Counted from the stretch's first letter, positions 12,801 through 26,527 are shown. The stretch: DNA of 64,000 bases from Eucommia ulmoides (GCA_016647705.1 CM028333.1:12793616-12857615); one strand, 5' to 3'. The notes: generated by a model not told the origin, from the letters alone. Program-made: numbers and translations.

Positions 12801-15800
12801 CCGGATGCCTGAGTAGAGCTTAGGTCATCACCAATGGGAGACTTCTGGGCTTCATTCGAGCTCGAGCTCGAGCTTGAGTTCTACCACAACTGAGGACATA
12901 CCGCAGATGAGTGCTTCGAGTCTAGGATCGAGCGCAGCGTAGAGGCAGAGCCGAGCAGCCCTCCGTCCCAAAGACAAACAACTCTCCAGCTATTCTACAA
13001 GCGAAGCTCAAAGGCGGAGTTGAGCAGCCCTCCATCCCACCATGGATCGGGTCGAGTAGCCCTCCAACCGATCTACAAGTACAGCGCAGAGGCAGGGCCA
13101 AGCATCCCTCCGTCCAACCATGGATGGGGACAAGCAGCCCTCCAGCCTATCTACAAGTAGAAGCAGCATCGCGGCGCACAGCTTCAAGGGTGATAACCGA
13201 ACCCCCTACACAGGTCGATGGTTCATACTCCGGGTTAGACCAAGGTCATCCACCAAGGGCGAGACATCGATCGGGTCTGAGAGCCTACAACTAAGCATCT
13301 AACCCCTTACAGCCGAGCTGAGCTCAGGCAACATAATGGGACGATGCTCCTATAAGGACTAAATTGGGATAACCCAATAAGGCTCAGGAATGAGCCCCAC
13401 TAAGGAGAACCCACCTATGACCGGCCACGGGGGACTGACCATAGTGTCGTACCTCTGGGGACCGAGAGGGTCAGACGCCATGCGAGTACCACCCTTGGCA
13501 CAACCTACCACCCGAGCTCGCCTTTCTCAACTCGGGTACTAGGCTAGGGGGCAGGGAAGTCAGGGGAATGGTAAGAGAACACCTACTTAGGGAGAAGTGG
13601 GAGTTTGAGAACGGAAAGCTAATTTTTTTTCAGCAAAAACGACACCACCTCCTAAAAAATTGACCGACCAGAGACTCAATATTGTCGAGCACTGAGACCG
13701 AGTAGAGTCTAGCCAGGAAAAAAAATAAAAAAATAAAACGAGACATTAAGATGCTGAGCCAAGCACAGGAAAACTGACCAAGATCGGTTAGCCGAGCAGA
13801 GCTCCGGACCCTTTCCGCAGCCGAGCACAAATCGTGCGGTGTCAAAACAGAGAGAAAACCTCTAAGGAATTCACCAACACTAAAACAAGAAATAAATTCT
13901 AAAAATCTCCCAAGTTAAGGGATTTAGCCGGTCAGAACTCAACAATGCCGAACTCCGAGACCGGGCCGTGTTCATACAGGAAATTTACGGGACAAGAACT
14001 CGGTCTACTGAGTTGGTCTGAGACTTACCGGGCTCGGGTACTGAGCATAACCCAACAATACAAGATTAAAGAGTGGCCTTCTCCTCTCCTAAAGTCCTAC
14101 CGTGCTGATCTCAGGCACCGTGTTGAGCTCATGTGCCATGCCGAGCTCAAGCGCCATCTCAGGCAACCTATCGAGCTCAGGACGCCTAACAAGTTTTGGG
14201 CGCCATTGACATAAGAGGAGGCCCCTAACAACACGTCTGACCCTAAACAGGAAAAGAAAAGGAAATCTCCAAGTCATGGGAATTGGCCGATCAAAGCTCC
14301 GCACCACTGAGCTCCGAGACTGGGCGGAGTTCAGACAGGAAAGTCGTGGGACAAGAATTCAGTCCACCGATCTGGGCTGACTCTCACCGTTCTCGGGAAC
14401 CAGACAGAGCCCGACAATATAAAGTAAAGTGGTGACCTCCTCCTAGAGATCCTACCCAAACGAAAGACAAAAATGGCCAAAAAATGTTCAAGTCCGTGAA
14501 AAAGCCCGTGCTGAATTGGAAGACCGTGCCGAGCTCAGGGACTATGTCGGGCTCAGAGACCGTGCCGAGCTCAGAGATCATGCCGAGCTTAGAAATGGGC
14601 CCTATTAGGAACCTCCGAGTTCAGATCGTTCGAGATGGTTCTCCAATCTGACCCTGTTCGGTCGTATCGAAAAGGGGTAACCGTTGAAGACTTCTCGAGC
14701 TTAGATCGTTCGAGCCCAACCTCCAATCTGGCCTTGCTCAGCCATCTCAAAAGGGGGTAACCTCTAAAAGCCAACCAAGCTCAACTCTCCGACCATGTAC
14801 CATGACGAACCCGATGCCTAACCCCTCGACACGAACTTACCAATATTAACTCGTGCCTGGGACCGGGGATGCAGGAGGGCCATATCCTTGGGAAAGTAGA
14901 TCTATCCGGCATAGCGACAAGAATTAGGAGCAACATCAAAAAGTAAAATGTGCACACCGCCCTATCGAGCTATTCTTGGCTAGCATGTTTTACATGGTGA
15001 TCCTCCCCAAAGGTGCCGTCTAACGGCTCAGCCTCAACGCCCCCTGGCCGGCATCATTAAGTTTTGCGAGCACCGCTCTGCTGTGCTACTCCTAGCCGGC
15101 AGAGTCCAAATGGTACCGTCTCCGAAAAACGCCATTCAAAAGTGTCTTCCCAAAAAGTGCCGAGCAAAACGTCTCCCCTACAGGATTAACTTTTTGACGA
15201 CTCAGAACGTTCCAAGCAGGGTCTCTTTCTAAACAGTCAGAGACTCAGAGGACATTACAAGTCATTGAAGAATCCCGACCCTATGATCCAAGATCCGACC
15301 TCTGAGCACCCTCTGTTCGGTAAATACCAAAGCGTAGACCCCTCAGCCGAGCTCCAACCAGAGTTCGCCGACCAGAGGTCAGGAGATTTCTCAAAGGACA
15401 TTTGTCTGTTCTCCGAGCAAGGTTACCGTCATCCGCTCAGGATTTACCAGATATAGCTTAGAAATCAAGCAAATGTCTGGGGAAAAAAAAAAGTTTTAAA
15501 GAAAAACATTCAACACTAGGGAGTTCCTTGACCAAAGTTCGCCGCCCAGAGAATGGCCGCCCAAAGAATGGTCGACCAAAGCTCCTCGGAAAACCTCCGA
15601 GCTTCCGTATGTGATCCCCAAAGAGAGCTCATGCCCCTCCGACCAGAGAACAAGGAAAGGCTCCTCCTCAACTCGGTCGTCGTCAAAATAGGGAAACCAA
15701 CAAAAATTTCCTAAACGGAAGAATTTTGACCAACTCACCAAAAAAGACCGACCCGAGCTCAGTCTCCGATATGACTCTGATCGACCACCTCCAAAAGATT

Positions 15801-18800
15801 GAACCTTTGAAGACCTCCTGAGCTCAAATCATCCGAGCTCAATCTCCGATCTAACCCTGCTCGATTGTCATCACGAAGGGGGAGATCTTTGGGCTTCATC
15901 CGAGCTCGTGCTCCCAAGCCGCTTCTGCTCATGTGTATATATATGTTAAAAAAAATTACAACAAAATGAAAAACGCTAAGCAGGGTAAAGATTTCCGATC
16001 AGAGATCTGCCCACTACCTAAGGGATGGGTGGTACAGGTGACAAGCGCTGTGAAATTGCAAGTCTGAGTTTGTGCCGACCTGGGACCACTGACCTTCGGT
16101 CTGACATCAGTGTCGAACACAAATGCCACTACTGCCCAATACCTCATATCTCGCTACTAAAGAGTGGGGGTCAACTGATGATAGTAAATTTTGGTTACCC
16201 ATAAATCACCTACTGAAGGCCTACATGTGGACCTGCTTTCTAACCAAGTTCGACTGAATGGCCGACTAGGGGACGGCCGACCGGGGGTGGTCGACCAGAA
16301 GACAACTGACCAGGGGTGGCTGAGCTCAAACCTCATGATCCGAGCTCCAATCGGAGAACGGGAGAGGACCAAGCGGACCCATATGTGGGGGTTTTGCATA
16401 GTGCCGACCAAAGATCGCCAACCAGAATCCTCCGACCAGAGGTAGCCGAGCTGGGACAACCCCCCTTCGACTCTAGAAGAATGAAGGTAAATCTCCATAG
16501 TGTCATGAGCTAGGCCGCCTCTCCTCATCCGTACATAGGTAACCCATGGACTTCTCCTCAGAGGGCCAAAAAGCCTAGGCCCACGGGTCTAAAACTCCAC
16601 GTACCCGCACATTAGCTACACGCCGAGCTTAGGGTAATTAACTGAGCTTAGGCCCCCTAATCTTGAGGCGCTAATCATTCTCTTCGCCTATAAAAGGAAA
16701 GGCCATCAATGCCCAAAGATATCAATTAATACTCAGCTACTTCTCTGAAGCATATTTTTAGCCCTTTTCCCCCGAGCTCTTACTCTTACGCCGGAGGGAC
16801 TTCACCAAGCAACACCTCGGTGGGTCTTTGTGCAGGTACTAGCTAGGAGTTCACCCCAGAACGGAGAGACACCCTTTTCTGACCTCAGGACTTTTCAGAC
16901 CACTTGATTAAAAAGAACGGATTTAGAACCTTCTCCACTCCACCTCAGCACGGAAAAGACAATTATACCCTGACCAGACCATAACGTTGGTGTTGACCAA
17001 AATTTGACATCAACACATGTAATTTCAATTGCCTTCTGAACTTTATTATTTTATTCCTTTTTTTAATAGGAGCATTCAATTTTTTACCCCATAAAATTTT
17101 ATCTGATTTTCCTAGTCTTGAATTTTCAATTTGTATGCCTATTTTTTGAAGTTGAGCTTATTTTCAGTACCTGTGTTGAATCCCACATTTCTTGTGTTGC
17201 CTGATCCTACACTATACATAAAGTGTAGGCAATTATTATCTTTAAAGACGTCTTTTGAGAGTGAGTGAGGCCCATTTGGTTTGTATATGGTATCAAAGTT
17301 AGGTCTTCTATATGATATTGGGCGTGTTGAATCCCATATCAATGTTTGGGCCTTGATATCCATCCGCAGTGTGGTTTATCAAAATCTACCCTGCACATGA
17401 GGGGCGTGTTGAATCCCACATTGATGTCCCCCCCCCCCTCCCCGATATCCATGCGCAATGGTTTGTCAAAGTACACCCTGCACGTGAGGGGACATGTTGG
17501 ATCCCATCCCACACTGCTTGTGTTACGTGGTCTTGAGCCATATATAAAGTGTAGGACATCCCCTCTTTTAATATGTCTTTTGAGAGTGATGGTTTCACAA
17601 CATCACTTCCTTTTAAAACTAGATATGACTGCTGCAGGAATTGAAGCGGTTCCCATCCCTTCAATCTGATATAGCAGCTGCTGCAAACGACGCATTGGAA
17701 AAATTTCGCGACGAAAGCCGAAAAACAGTTTTACGGCTGGTGGAGATGGAGTCGACGTACCTGACCGTGGAATTCTTCCGGAAGATTCAATCCGAACCAG
17801 AGAAGAGCTCTAATCCTGCCGGTTCAAATGTGGACCGCTACTCAGACAACCATCTCAGGAGGATAGGTAATACTTTTTCACTGGAACAAACTGTTGATGA
17901 TGGTTCTACTAGAAACTAATCGAAAATAAAAGAAAACAAATAAGCAATTCTCAGGATACTTTTCGAGTGTTGTGTTGAATAATTGTACAAAAAGTTAGTT
18001 ACGGCGGAAAAATAGATGGATGAAAAAATGAAAAAGGAAAATAGGATGAAAAAAAAATGTGATTCTTTGGTCGAAGTAAAAATTGGAAGGAAAAGAAAAA
18101 ACGAAAGAAAATACATAAAAGTTTTTTATCTTCACCAATTTGGGAGTAAATGGAGAAAAATGAAGAAAAATTCTTTAGAAAATATAAAAATATAATTATA
18201 CCCTTAATGATAGAATCTTTAATTTATAATTTATTTTTATAATATGTGAAGGTAAAATATTAAATTAGATTAGTTAATAAAAAAATTTCCTCTTATTTTT
18301 CTTTCTGAATCAAACATGAAATTTTATACTTCTCTTTTCAAATATCTCCACTCAAACAACATTAAGAAAAATAATTTTATTTCCCAAAAGATAAAAATAT
18401 TGTTATTTCATTTTTTCTCTCTCTACTTTTTTTATCCTTCGAACAAAACCCTCAAGAATGTATTTTATCGCAGGTTCAAATGTGACTGCTTATATTGGGA
18501 TGGTTTGTGATACTCTAAGAAATACTATTCCGAAGGCTGTTGTTTATTGTCAGGTCCGAGAGGCGAAGAGAGCCCTGCTCAACCAGTTCTATGCTCACAT
18601 TGGGAGGAGGGAGGTAACACATCTTAACTCTTGTGGCAATGTTTAGTTGGATGTAATGGAATCATATTTTGATGGAATGGAACCAAATTTTTATTGACGT
18701 TCATCCAGAATTCGATTTCATTACCTTCAATCAAAGATGTCGTTATTTTCAGTTGTTCTCACATTTATATGTTAACATGTTTCCTGGTGTTTAGATTCTA

Positions 18801-19386
18801 TTCAACTTTAATGTTGCTTTATAAGTTGTCTTTGGTTTTGTCGAATCATCTCAGAAACCGACACCTAGTGTCTCGTGATTAAAGATAAACGGAATCTCTA
18901 CAAGTATATATTGGGTGTTTAGCCGGCGTCTGTCCACTGTTTCTGTTTCCATAAAATTTGGAACAAAATCAAAAGTATAGGAACAATTTTATTCAGTTCC
19001 CAGAAATTTCTTCTAAGAATCTGGGAGCAAAACAGACACATATTTTTTGTTCCCATATTTCTGTTTCTTTTCTCATTTTTTGGGAACAGAAAACAAAAAT
19101 TAGGGAAACAAAAACACTAAATCAAATAGGGGACGAAGAAAATGCTTGAACTCGTTCGGATTTTATGTTTTATATTTATTATCGCAAAGAATATCCTGCA
19201 GATCTGAGAACATGAAGAACAGAAATTCAGGAAATACTTTTATTTTAAATTCTTTTGTAGAAGGAGCAGCTTGGTAAAATGTTGGATGAGGATCCATCAC
19301 TCATGGAAAAGAGAGAAACTCTATCAAAAAGGCTTGAACTCTACAAGTCGGCAAGGGATGAGATCGACTCGGTTGCATGGAAGTAA
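3885..19386 (+). CDS. DRP1: Dynamin-related protein, DRP1 subfamily (16 exons)
   Basis: Large GTPase of membrane fission; plant DRP1 proteins act in clathrin-mediated endocytosis and at the cell plate. Exons: 3885-4016, 4124-4187, 6622-6726, 6897-6998, 7315-7365, 7470-7531, 7761-7851, 7997-8061, 8417-8611, 8735-8854, 8954-9024, 9679-9904, 10437-10487, 17638-17866, 18474-18613, 19261-19386. All introns are GT-AG, phases agree, and the sum is 1830 nt (609 aa plus stop). GTPase motifs: G1 GGQSSGKS (42-49), G2 Thr69, G3 DLPG (142-145), G4 TKLD (211-214), NRSQ (242-245). A dynamin middle domain and a C-terminal GED (about 520-609) follow. There is no PH or proline-rich domain, as expected for DRP1. 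The C-terminus VAWK and the start [10 protein letters not shown] recall the DRP1C/E branch from memory; which paralogue is unsettled. Intron 13 (7.15 kb) and intron 2 (2.4 kb) are swollen by retroelements, but the frame is intact. Confidence 0.95.
4905..5344 (+). mobile_element. TRIM-type miniature LTR retrotransposon in DRP1 intron 2
   Basis: A direct repeat of about 115-127 bp bounds the element (4905-5018 and 5218-5344). Each copy starts TGTTGAATCCCACAT, and the left copy ends in CA. Immediately after the left LTR is TGGTATAAGAGC (5019), one base off the initiator-Met tRNA primer site TGGTATCAGAGC. Purine-rich gcatgagggag precedes the right LTR. The interior is only about 200 bp, with no coding capacity, and consists of two copies of an approximately 83-bp unit that itself begins like the LTR. 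The right LTR has a short internal duplication (gagagtaagtttt). Confidence 0.8.
5504..6287 (-). repeat. Solo LTR, Tat-like Gypsy, reverse orientation in DRP1 intron 2
   Basis: On the minus strand it runs from TGATGTGGGTAAAATCGGGC to CGACACGAACA (TG...CA). It has a CCTATAAATAG box and then GCTCTTACTCTCAAGTCGGAGG, matching the R/U5 block of the complete Gypsy LTR at 10722 and 16176. Flanks are ataat (5499-5503) and ataac (6288-6292), a 5-bp target duplication with one mismatch. No internal region follows, so it is a solo LTR produced by LTR-LTR recombination. Confidence 0.75.
10552..10717. repeat. 83-bp perfect tandem duplication beside a retroelement
   Basis: The unit starting acttgtaatgtattaatac occurs at 10552-10634 and again at 10635-10717 without a visible mismatch. 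The second copy ends exactly where the target duplication CATGT of the downstream Gypsy element begins (10717-10721). It lies in DRP1 intron 13. Confidence 0.92.
10722..11557 (+). repeat. 5' LTR of the intron-13 Gypsy element
   Basis: Runs TGATGATGG...ATCAACA. It contains the TATA-type box gcctataaaagg (about 11231-11242) and, downstream, the R/U5 block CTCTTACTCTCACGCCGGAGG shared with the 3' LTR and with the solo LTR in intron 2. The two LTRs differ by scattered substitutions and small indels, so the insertion is not recent. Confidence 0.92.
12018..12428 (+). pseudogene. Gag-like remnant of the intron-13 Gypsy element
   Basis: An open frame of 136 codons reads like the core of a plant Gypsy gag (Retrotrans_gag type): a [13 protein letters not shown] segment, then [19 protein letters not shown], then [11 protein letters not shown], then [12 protein letters not shown]. 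These occur in the order expected for the capsid-like domain. A stop ends it where a full gag would continue into a zinc knuckle, and the next frame (about 12430-12600, [14 protein letters not shown]) looks like frame-shifted continuation. No protease or polymerase follows. Confidence 0.75.
12730..15930. repeat. GAGCTC-rich degenerate repeat interior of the Gypsy element
   Basis: The motif GCCGAGCTCAG and variants (CCGAGCTC, TCGAGCTC) recur dozens of times, in places as short tandem units of about 18-24 bp (14100-14180, 14520-14600). A larger degenerate repeat of about 360 bp is visible by comparing 13925-14100 with 14280-14460. No coding frame of any length survives. The base composition is clearly more GC-rich than the surrounding intron. 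Confidence 0.8.
16176..17015 (+). repeat. 3' LTR of the intron-13 Gypsy element
   Basis: Runs TGATGATAGTAAATTTTGG...GACATCAACA, followed by the target duplication CATGT. It has the box gcctataaaagg and the CTCTTACTCTTACGCCGGAGG block, aligning along its whole length with the 5' LTR. Confidence 0.92.
17174..17599 (+). mobile_element. Second TRIM-type element, DRP1 intron 13
   Basis: Related to the TRIM at 4905. The left LTR (17174-17287) starts TGTTGAATCCCACAT and is followed by TGGTATCAAAG, a near match to the initiator-Met tRNA primer site. The right LTR starts at about 17495 (TGTTGGATCCCA) and ends near 17599. Between them are two copies of the unit ending in a purine tract (catgaggggcg, cgtgaggggac), as in the first TRIM. 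It lies within 40 bp of the exon 14 acceptor. Confidence 0.75.
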
Positions 19387-19479
19387 CGAATGTTCCCCGC
19401 AAGCTTGCCGATTTGATTCGATTGGATTCGAAAAAAATTTAGAATTTTAAAAGCCAATTGGTGAATTTTTTTTTCTCGG

Positions 19480-19485
19480 AATAAA
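19480..19485 (+). promoter_or_regulatory. Candidate polyadenylation signal of DRP1
   Basis: An AATAAA hexamer lies about 95 bases after the DRP1 stop codon in a T-rich stretch, at a sensible distance for a 3' UTR. Plant signals are loose, so this is only a candidate. Confidence 0.4.
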
Positions 19486-19486
19486 G

Positions 19487-20380
19487 AAAAATTATCATTC
19501 TTTTAGGCATTTTATTCATTCATTCATTCTTTTAATTCTTTCTACTTGTGATTATTTTGAATGTATTTTTCTTACTAGGAAACGTCTTTTTTTTCCTATC
19601 AATGTAACAAGATTTTGAGTGATTCTTTAGCTTTGGTGGAATATGTCTCCTTTTTGTTCTATAAGGTTTAGAGTTATTTGACCTAAATAGTAGAAAATAA
19701 TATTTCAGAGACAATATATTTGTGGAACGTAAGCAAACGTATAAATTAATAAAACCATCACATAATTAGAGGGTTTAAAATAGAATTTATCATTAGTTAG
19801 AGGGTTTAAAATAAAATTTGTGTTTTATTTTTTTGCTGAACATGCCACCACCATTTGTGTGGTGTTTCTGTTCTTGCATTTCTGTTTCTCTTCCAATTTT
19901 TCCGAGAACAATTTTGGAACATAAAACGCTACTGTTTCCGTTCCCTAATTTCTGTTCAAACTTCCAAAATTTTGGGATTAATGTAGAAAAATGGATTTTG
20001 ATAAATACGTTTCTGTTCCCAAAAATTTAAAAATAATTTGAGAGATAATTCTTGAATTTCTTAAGAATCTCAAAAAATAAAATAAATAAATAAATAATTA
20101 TTCACTCTCCCAAAAATATTTCCATTACCACCATATCAGCCACTACCACTGCGCGGACACCATCATCACGTCAGCTACCGCCACCATGTCAGCCACCATT
20201 AAAAATAAAAAAATAAAAAAGAGAAAAAGAAGAAAAGAAAAAGAAAAGATGTTGCAATCAAACATATGTTTTTTGCTTCTCATAAATTAAAAGAAACAAT
20301 TTCAAAACAATGGTCGTTACTAAACATATTTTTATTTTCGGAATACTCCAAAAACGAAAACAGAATTCTCATCCCAGTTC
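19487..20380. other. Intergenic, no gene; fragments of a repeat shared with DRP1 intron 15
   Basis: AT-rich. Stretches around 19856-19960 and 20250-20360 (tgttcttgcatttctgtttc, ggaacataaaacgct, cgttactaaacat) resemble a block at 18905-19130 in DRP1 intron 15. Both look like degenerate copies of one short interspersed element with internal inverted repeats. I could not define ends or a target duplication. Confidence 0.4.
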
Positions 20381-21290
20381 ATTGCAAGTAAAAATAGGAA
20401 AAAAAAAATGGGGTATGCACCATTTAGTCCCAAAATACAAAAAAAAAAATTATCAATTACTCCCATCACTTTTTTTTTTTTTTTGCACCAATAAGTTCTT
20501 TTGTCTCTTTCTGACCAAAATACCCCTCATATGGATATTGAATGTAGTATCAAAATTATTATTTTTTTTATGCTATTTCTTTCTGATCAAAATAGTCTTC
20601 ATATGGATGTTGAATGTAACATCAAATTTTTATTTTTATTTTTTTAAACCAAAATACCCCTCATGTGGATATTGAATGTAACATCAACTTCTTCTTTTTC
20701 TTTTTTTTTTTCTTTTTTTTTTTTAATGATATTATTTTTTTCTGACCAAAATACCCCTCATGTGGATGTTGAATGTAACATTCATTATTCTCTTATTTTT
20801 GTATGCAGAGTAAAATACATATGATATTACATTGAACACTTATGGATGTTACATTCAACACCTATAAATGTTGAATATAACATCAATTGTTCTCTTGTTT
20901 TACGTTACGTTTAGTAACGATTTTATCCTAAAATCAAGATTTTTTTTATTTTTTTTTTGGAACATATAAAAAGTGACAAAAAGTCATAAAGTTTGGAGTG
21001 AAAGCTGTAATTTATGGCGGCGGCGACGGGCGACCGGCGGCGGCTGCTTACAGCGGTGGTGCACCAGTTTGACGACCTTCCTTCTCGATGTGAAAATTTT
21101 GGTAAATTCAATCCTCACCATTTTTTAAAACAGAACTAATTGGTGCAAGAAAATGTGTTGATAGGACTAATTAGTGCAAAAAAAAAAAAAAAGTTAATGG
21201 AACTAATCGATACAAAGAAAAGTCGATGGGAATAGGTGGTAAATAATTTTTTTTTTTGGGATTAATAGGTAATTTTGCCAAAAACAAATA
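20380..21290. repeat. Degenerate element with long inverted ends and an internal 4-copy repeat
   Basis: The left end (accatttagtcccaaaatac, then tgcaccaataagttc) reads, in reverse complement, like the right end (acctattaatcccaaaaaaa, then tgcactaattagtcc). This suggests degenerate terminal inverted repeats of 100 bp or more. Inside are four copies of a unit reading accaaaatacccctcat, then tggat, then ttgaatgtaac, at about 20513, 20583, 20647 and 20741. At 21010-21090 there is a short GC-rich patch (ggcggcggcgacgg). No target duplication was established, and no coding frame is convincing. Confidence 0.4.
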
Positions 21291-21541
21291 CTAACCAAAG
21301 GTCACCTAACAATCTGTTCATGTTCTGTTCCTAGACATTAGTTTTAATAATCTGGCGAATCATGGCATATGGCAACCCAAATTAAGAACATATGTATATA
21401 TGAACAACAACATTGTTAATACAATACAATACAGTGCAAACCTACTTGAGACTACATATAACATGGTCTATGAACATAAATGAAGCAGAATAAAAGAAGC
21501 AAAGCCAGAAAATCCAGTCGACCAAAATATGTCTGGAAAAC

Positions 21542-24064
<2,523 letters not shown>

Positions 24065-24740
24065 TGCCACGCAATGAACATACCCGAATTTTTCTCTCAG
24101 TATCTATAGGTTTGGCGAGATTGGAGTTGGGGAGAAGATATTTTTTAGGCGGTAATGAAAATGGACAAATCGGGTGCTGAATTTACGGAAAAACCTTACA
24201 GGAAAGATCTATTGTGAATCCGAATAGGATAAATTTCATTTTACCCCCTTAATTTTTGGAATGCTACTTTTGACCCCTCCTAGTATTTTGATAACCACTT
24301 TTTTTTTAAACTCAAGAAAACGTTTTTAATTTAGTAATTTAAAAGGTAATTTAATTGATACTTGTTGTGTATATTTAGGAATTAAAAATTTTTATTCATG
24401 TTGTTCACGTGTTACGATAATTTTTTTTAAAATAATAAAATTATTATACTATATATATATAAAAGTAATTGTAATTTTTTTATATAAAAAAATACAGTAA
24501 TTTTTATAATGTATATCGATTTTGAATCTTTAACAAAATTATTAGATTTGTAAAAAAAAATTACTGTTTCGAGTGAAGTGGTTGGACAATGAATTTAAAA
24601 TTAGGAGACCCTAAAATAAAAGTACTTTAGGATGGGTCCAAATTAAGTAATTAATAATGGGTGGAGTCGGCGATAATTAAATTAATACGTGGCGGTTGAT
24701 ACAGTCATTATTCGCCGACCAAATTAAAATAATGACAACT
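24065..24740. other. FKF1 upstream region, no gene
   Basis: AT-rich, presumably holding the FKF1 promoter. No recognisable coding region. I could not identify a specific circadian element with confidence. Confidence 0.4.
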
Positions 24741-25760
24741 ATTATATTATTGGAAACATCGGAATCTGTTAATGGTGTATCAAGCTTTACACATTCTTTT
24801 TTATTTATTTATTTTGGTTTGACCATTTGTCAAATGTTGATTTTTTATTTTTATTTTTATCTTTGCATAGAACTATCTCGATCAGCTTATGGATATCTTG
24901 ATTAATTTTTTTTTTGAATTTTTAAAGCACATTCTCTTACATCGGCATTGTACATTAAAAATTAAAATCAAAATTTAATTTTTAAAATCTTTCTGTTGTG
25001 ACAAATCTTGATGATGTTATATATATATATATAATGTATTAAGTTGTTTAATTACCTCTCATTTATTTTAATTTTGTATAAATCATTACATTTTAATTTT
25101 ATAAATGCAACTACATATTGTACTCCTTAATCTTTCAATACACACTATTATTCGGTTTTCATATTTTTATGGTATTTATAATATAATTTATTTTTTAATT
25201 TTTATCAAATTATGAGCATGTACTAATATATTTCAATTAACGTTAACTATGATACCGAATGCAAATTTTATATATATAGTCAATGTTAATTCAATAGATT
25301 CAATATATTGATGTTAATTGAAAGATTAAAAATAATTTAAATAATTAAAAAAAAGAACAAAATATTATATGTCATTGTTCCTAGAGCAATCTACTAATTT
25401 TTTAAATTGTTTTTATTATTTTTTTCTTGTACAATTTACCTAAATTAACACAATGTTTCAATTAGGATTGCGTTATTCTACCACTGCTGACCACAATACT
25501 CTAGACACAAGATTCAACCATCATCAGTAGTCAGTGGTCAAAACTTCAGTTGCTGAAATTAGTTTTGGTTACATTTAACTAATTTTCTTTATTGGTGCTT
25601 GTTCAAAATTTTATGAATGTAACTAAAAAAAACTAAAAATGTAATTAAAAATATATTAAAATATAATTAAAAATACACAGTTACAAGTAGGTAAACAAAT
25701 TCGGTGGATAGGCTTCAACGACCAGAGGAATGATATCTGACGGCAGGTAGCAGTAGAGGA

Positions 25761-26527
25761 TAGGGATGGTCATGGGCCGGGCCGAGCCGGGTTCAGGCTA
25801 GGCTTAGACTAGTATATTACAAAAAAAAACGTTGGGCCCTAACTCGGCCCGGCCTCGTGATCGGGCCTTAATCCTATGCTCAAGCCCGACCCTAAAAGAA
25901 AAATCTAAGCCCAAAGCCCCGGTCCACGGGCCCCCGGCCCAATTTTTTTTAAAAAAAAATTCAAAAATAAATACAAAAAATTCAACACCAAACCAACAAG
26001 AAATATTAAAATTACAATTTCTAAAGACAAATCAATATTTCAAACAAACCAAACTAACAAGAAATATTAAAATTACAATTTCTAAAGGCAAACCAATATT
26101 CCAAACATACCAAACCGACAAGAAATATTAAAATTACAATTTCTAAAGACAAATCAATATTTCAAACAAACCAAACTAACAAGAAATATTAAAATTACAA
26201 TTTTTAAAGGCAAATCAATATTCCAAACATACCAAACTGACAAGAAATATTAAAATTACAATTTCTAAAGGAAACCAATATTCCAAATATTAGGATTGTA
26301 TTGTAATGTATGTATGTGTATATATATATTCTTTTTTTTTTTTTTAAATATCTTTTAGACCGGGCCTAAATTTTTTGGGCCTTACCCAAACTCGGCTCTA
26401 ATTTTGATGGAGCCCTAATACTTAGGCCCAAGCCCTGCTCGTAGGCTCAAACCCTAAGTCCAAGTCCTAAAAAAATAGGATCAGGCCATTTGTGCTGGGC
26501 GGACCCCCAGGCCCATGACCATCCCTA
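25761..26527. mobile_element. Non-autonomous hAT-type transposon
   Basis: Terminal inverted repeats of 18 bp are perfect (TAGGGATGGTCATGGGCC at the left, its reverse complement at the right). The flanks AGTAGAGG (25752-25759) and AGTAGAGG (26527-26534) give an 8-bp target duplication, the hAT hallmark (the exact boundary shifts by one base). The homologous site in copy 2 of the duplication (around 29851-29870) has no insertion. The ends are GC-rich and full of GGGCC/GGCCC. The middle is a 61-bp tandem array. No transposase is encoded. Confidence 0.9.
25996..26300. repeat. Five-unit 61-bp tandem repeat inside the hAT element
   Basis: The motif caagaaatattaaaattaca recurs at about 25998, 26059, 26120, 26181 and 26242, exactly 61 bases apart, with few substitutions between units (cctaaaggc versus ctaaagac forms alternate). 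The alternation of two slightly different unit types suggests growth by 122-bp steps. Confidence 0.9.

Larger units (their letters stand above)
10722..17015 (+). mobile_element. Complete non-autonomous Gypsy (Tat-like, LARD-type) element in DRP1 intron 13
   Basis: Two direct LTRs bound it: 10722-11557 (836 bp) and 16176-17015 (840 bp). Both start TGATGAT and end ACATCAACA. The target duplication CATGT is perfect (10717-10721 and 17016-17020). A primer site TTGGTACCGTCTGTGGGAAG lies just inside the 5' LTR at about 11560. A polypurine tract (gagtgggggtcaac) precedes the 3' LTR. The roughly 4.6-kb interior has only a gag-like stretch and no protease, reverse transcriptase or integrase, so it would depend on a helper. 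It has the same orientation as the host gene and is removed with intron 13. Confidence 0.93.

Noticed and set aside
25832-26131. 99-codon frame in the hAT element
   Set aside because: Created by the 61-bp tandem repeat and a GC-rich TIR region; it repeats the same peptide and has no protein features.
25996-26300. Possible CRISPR-like array
   Set aside because: Units are continuous 61-bp tandem repeats without unique spacers, inside a plant hAT element.
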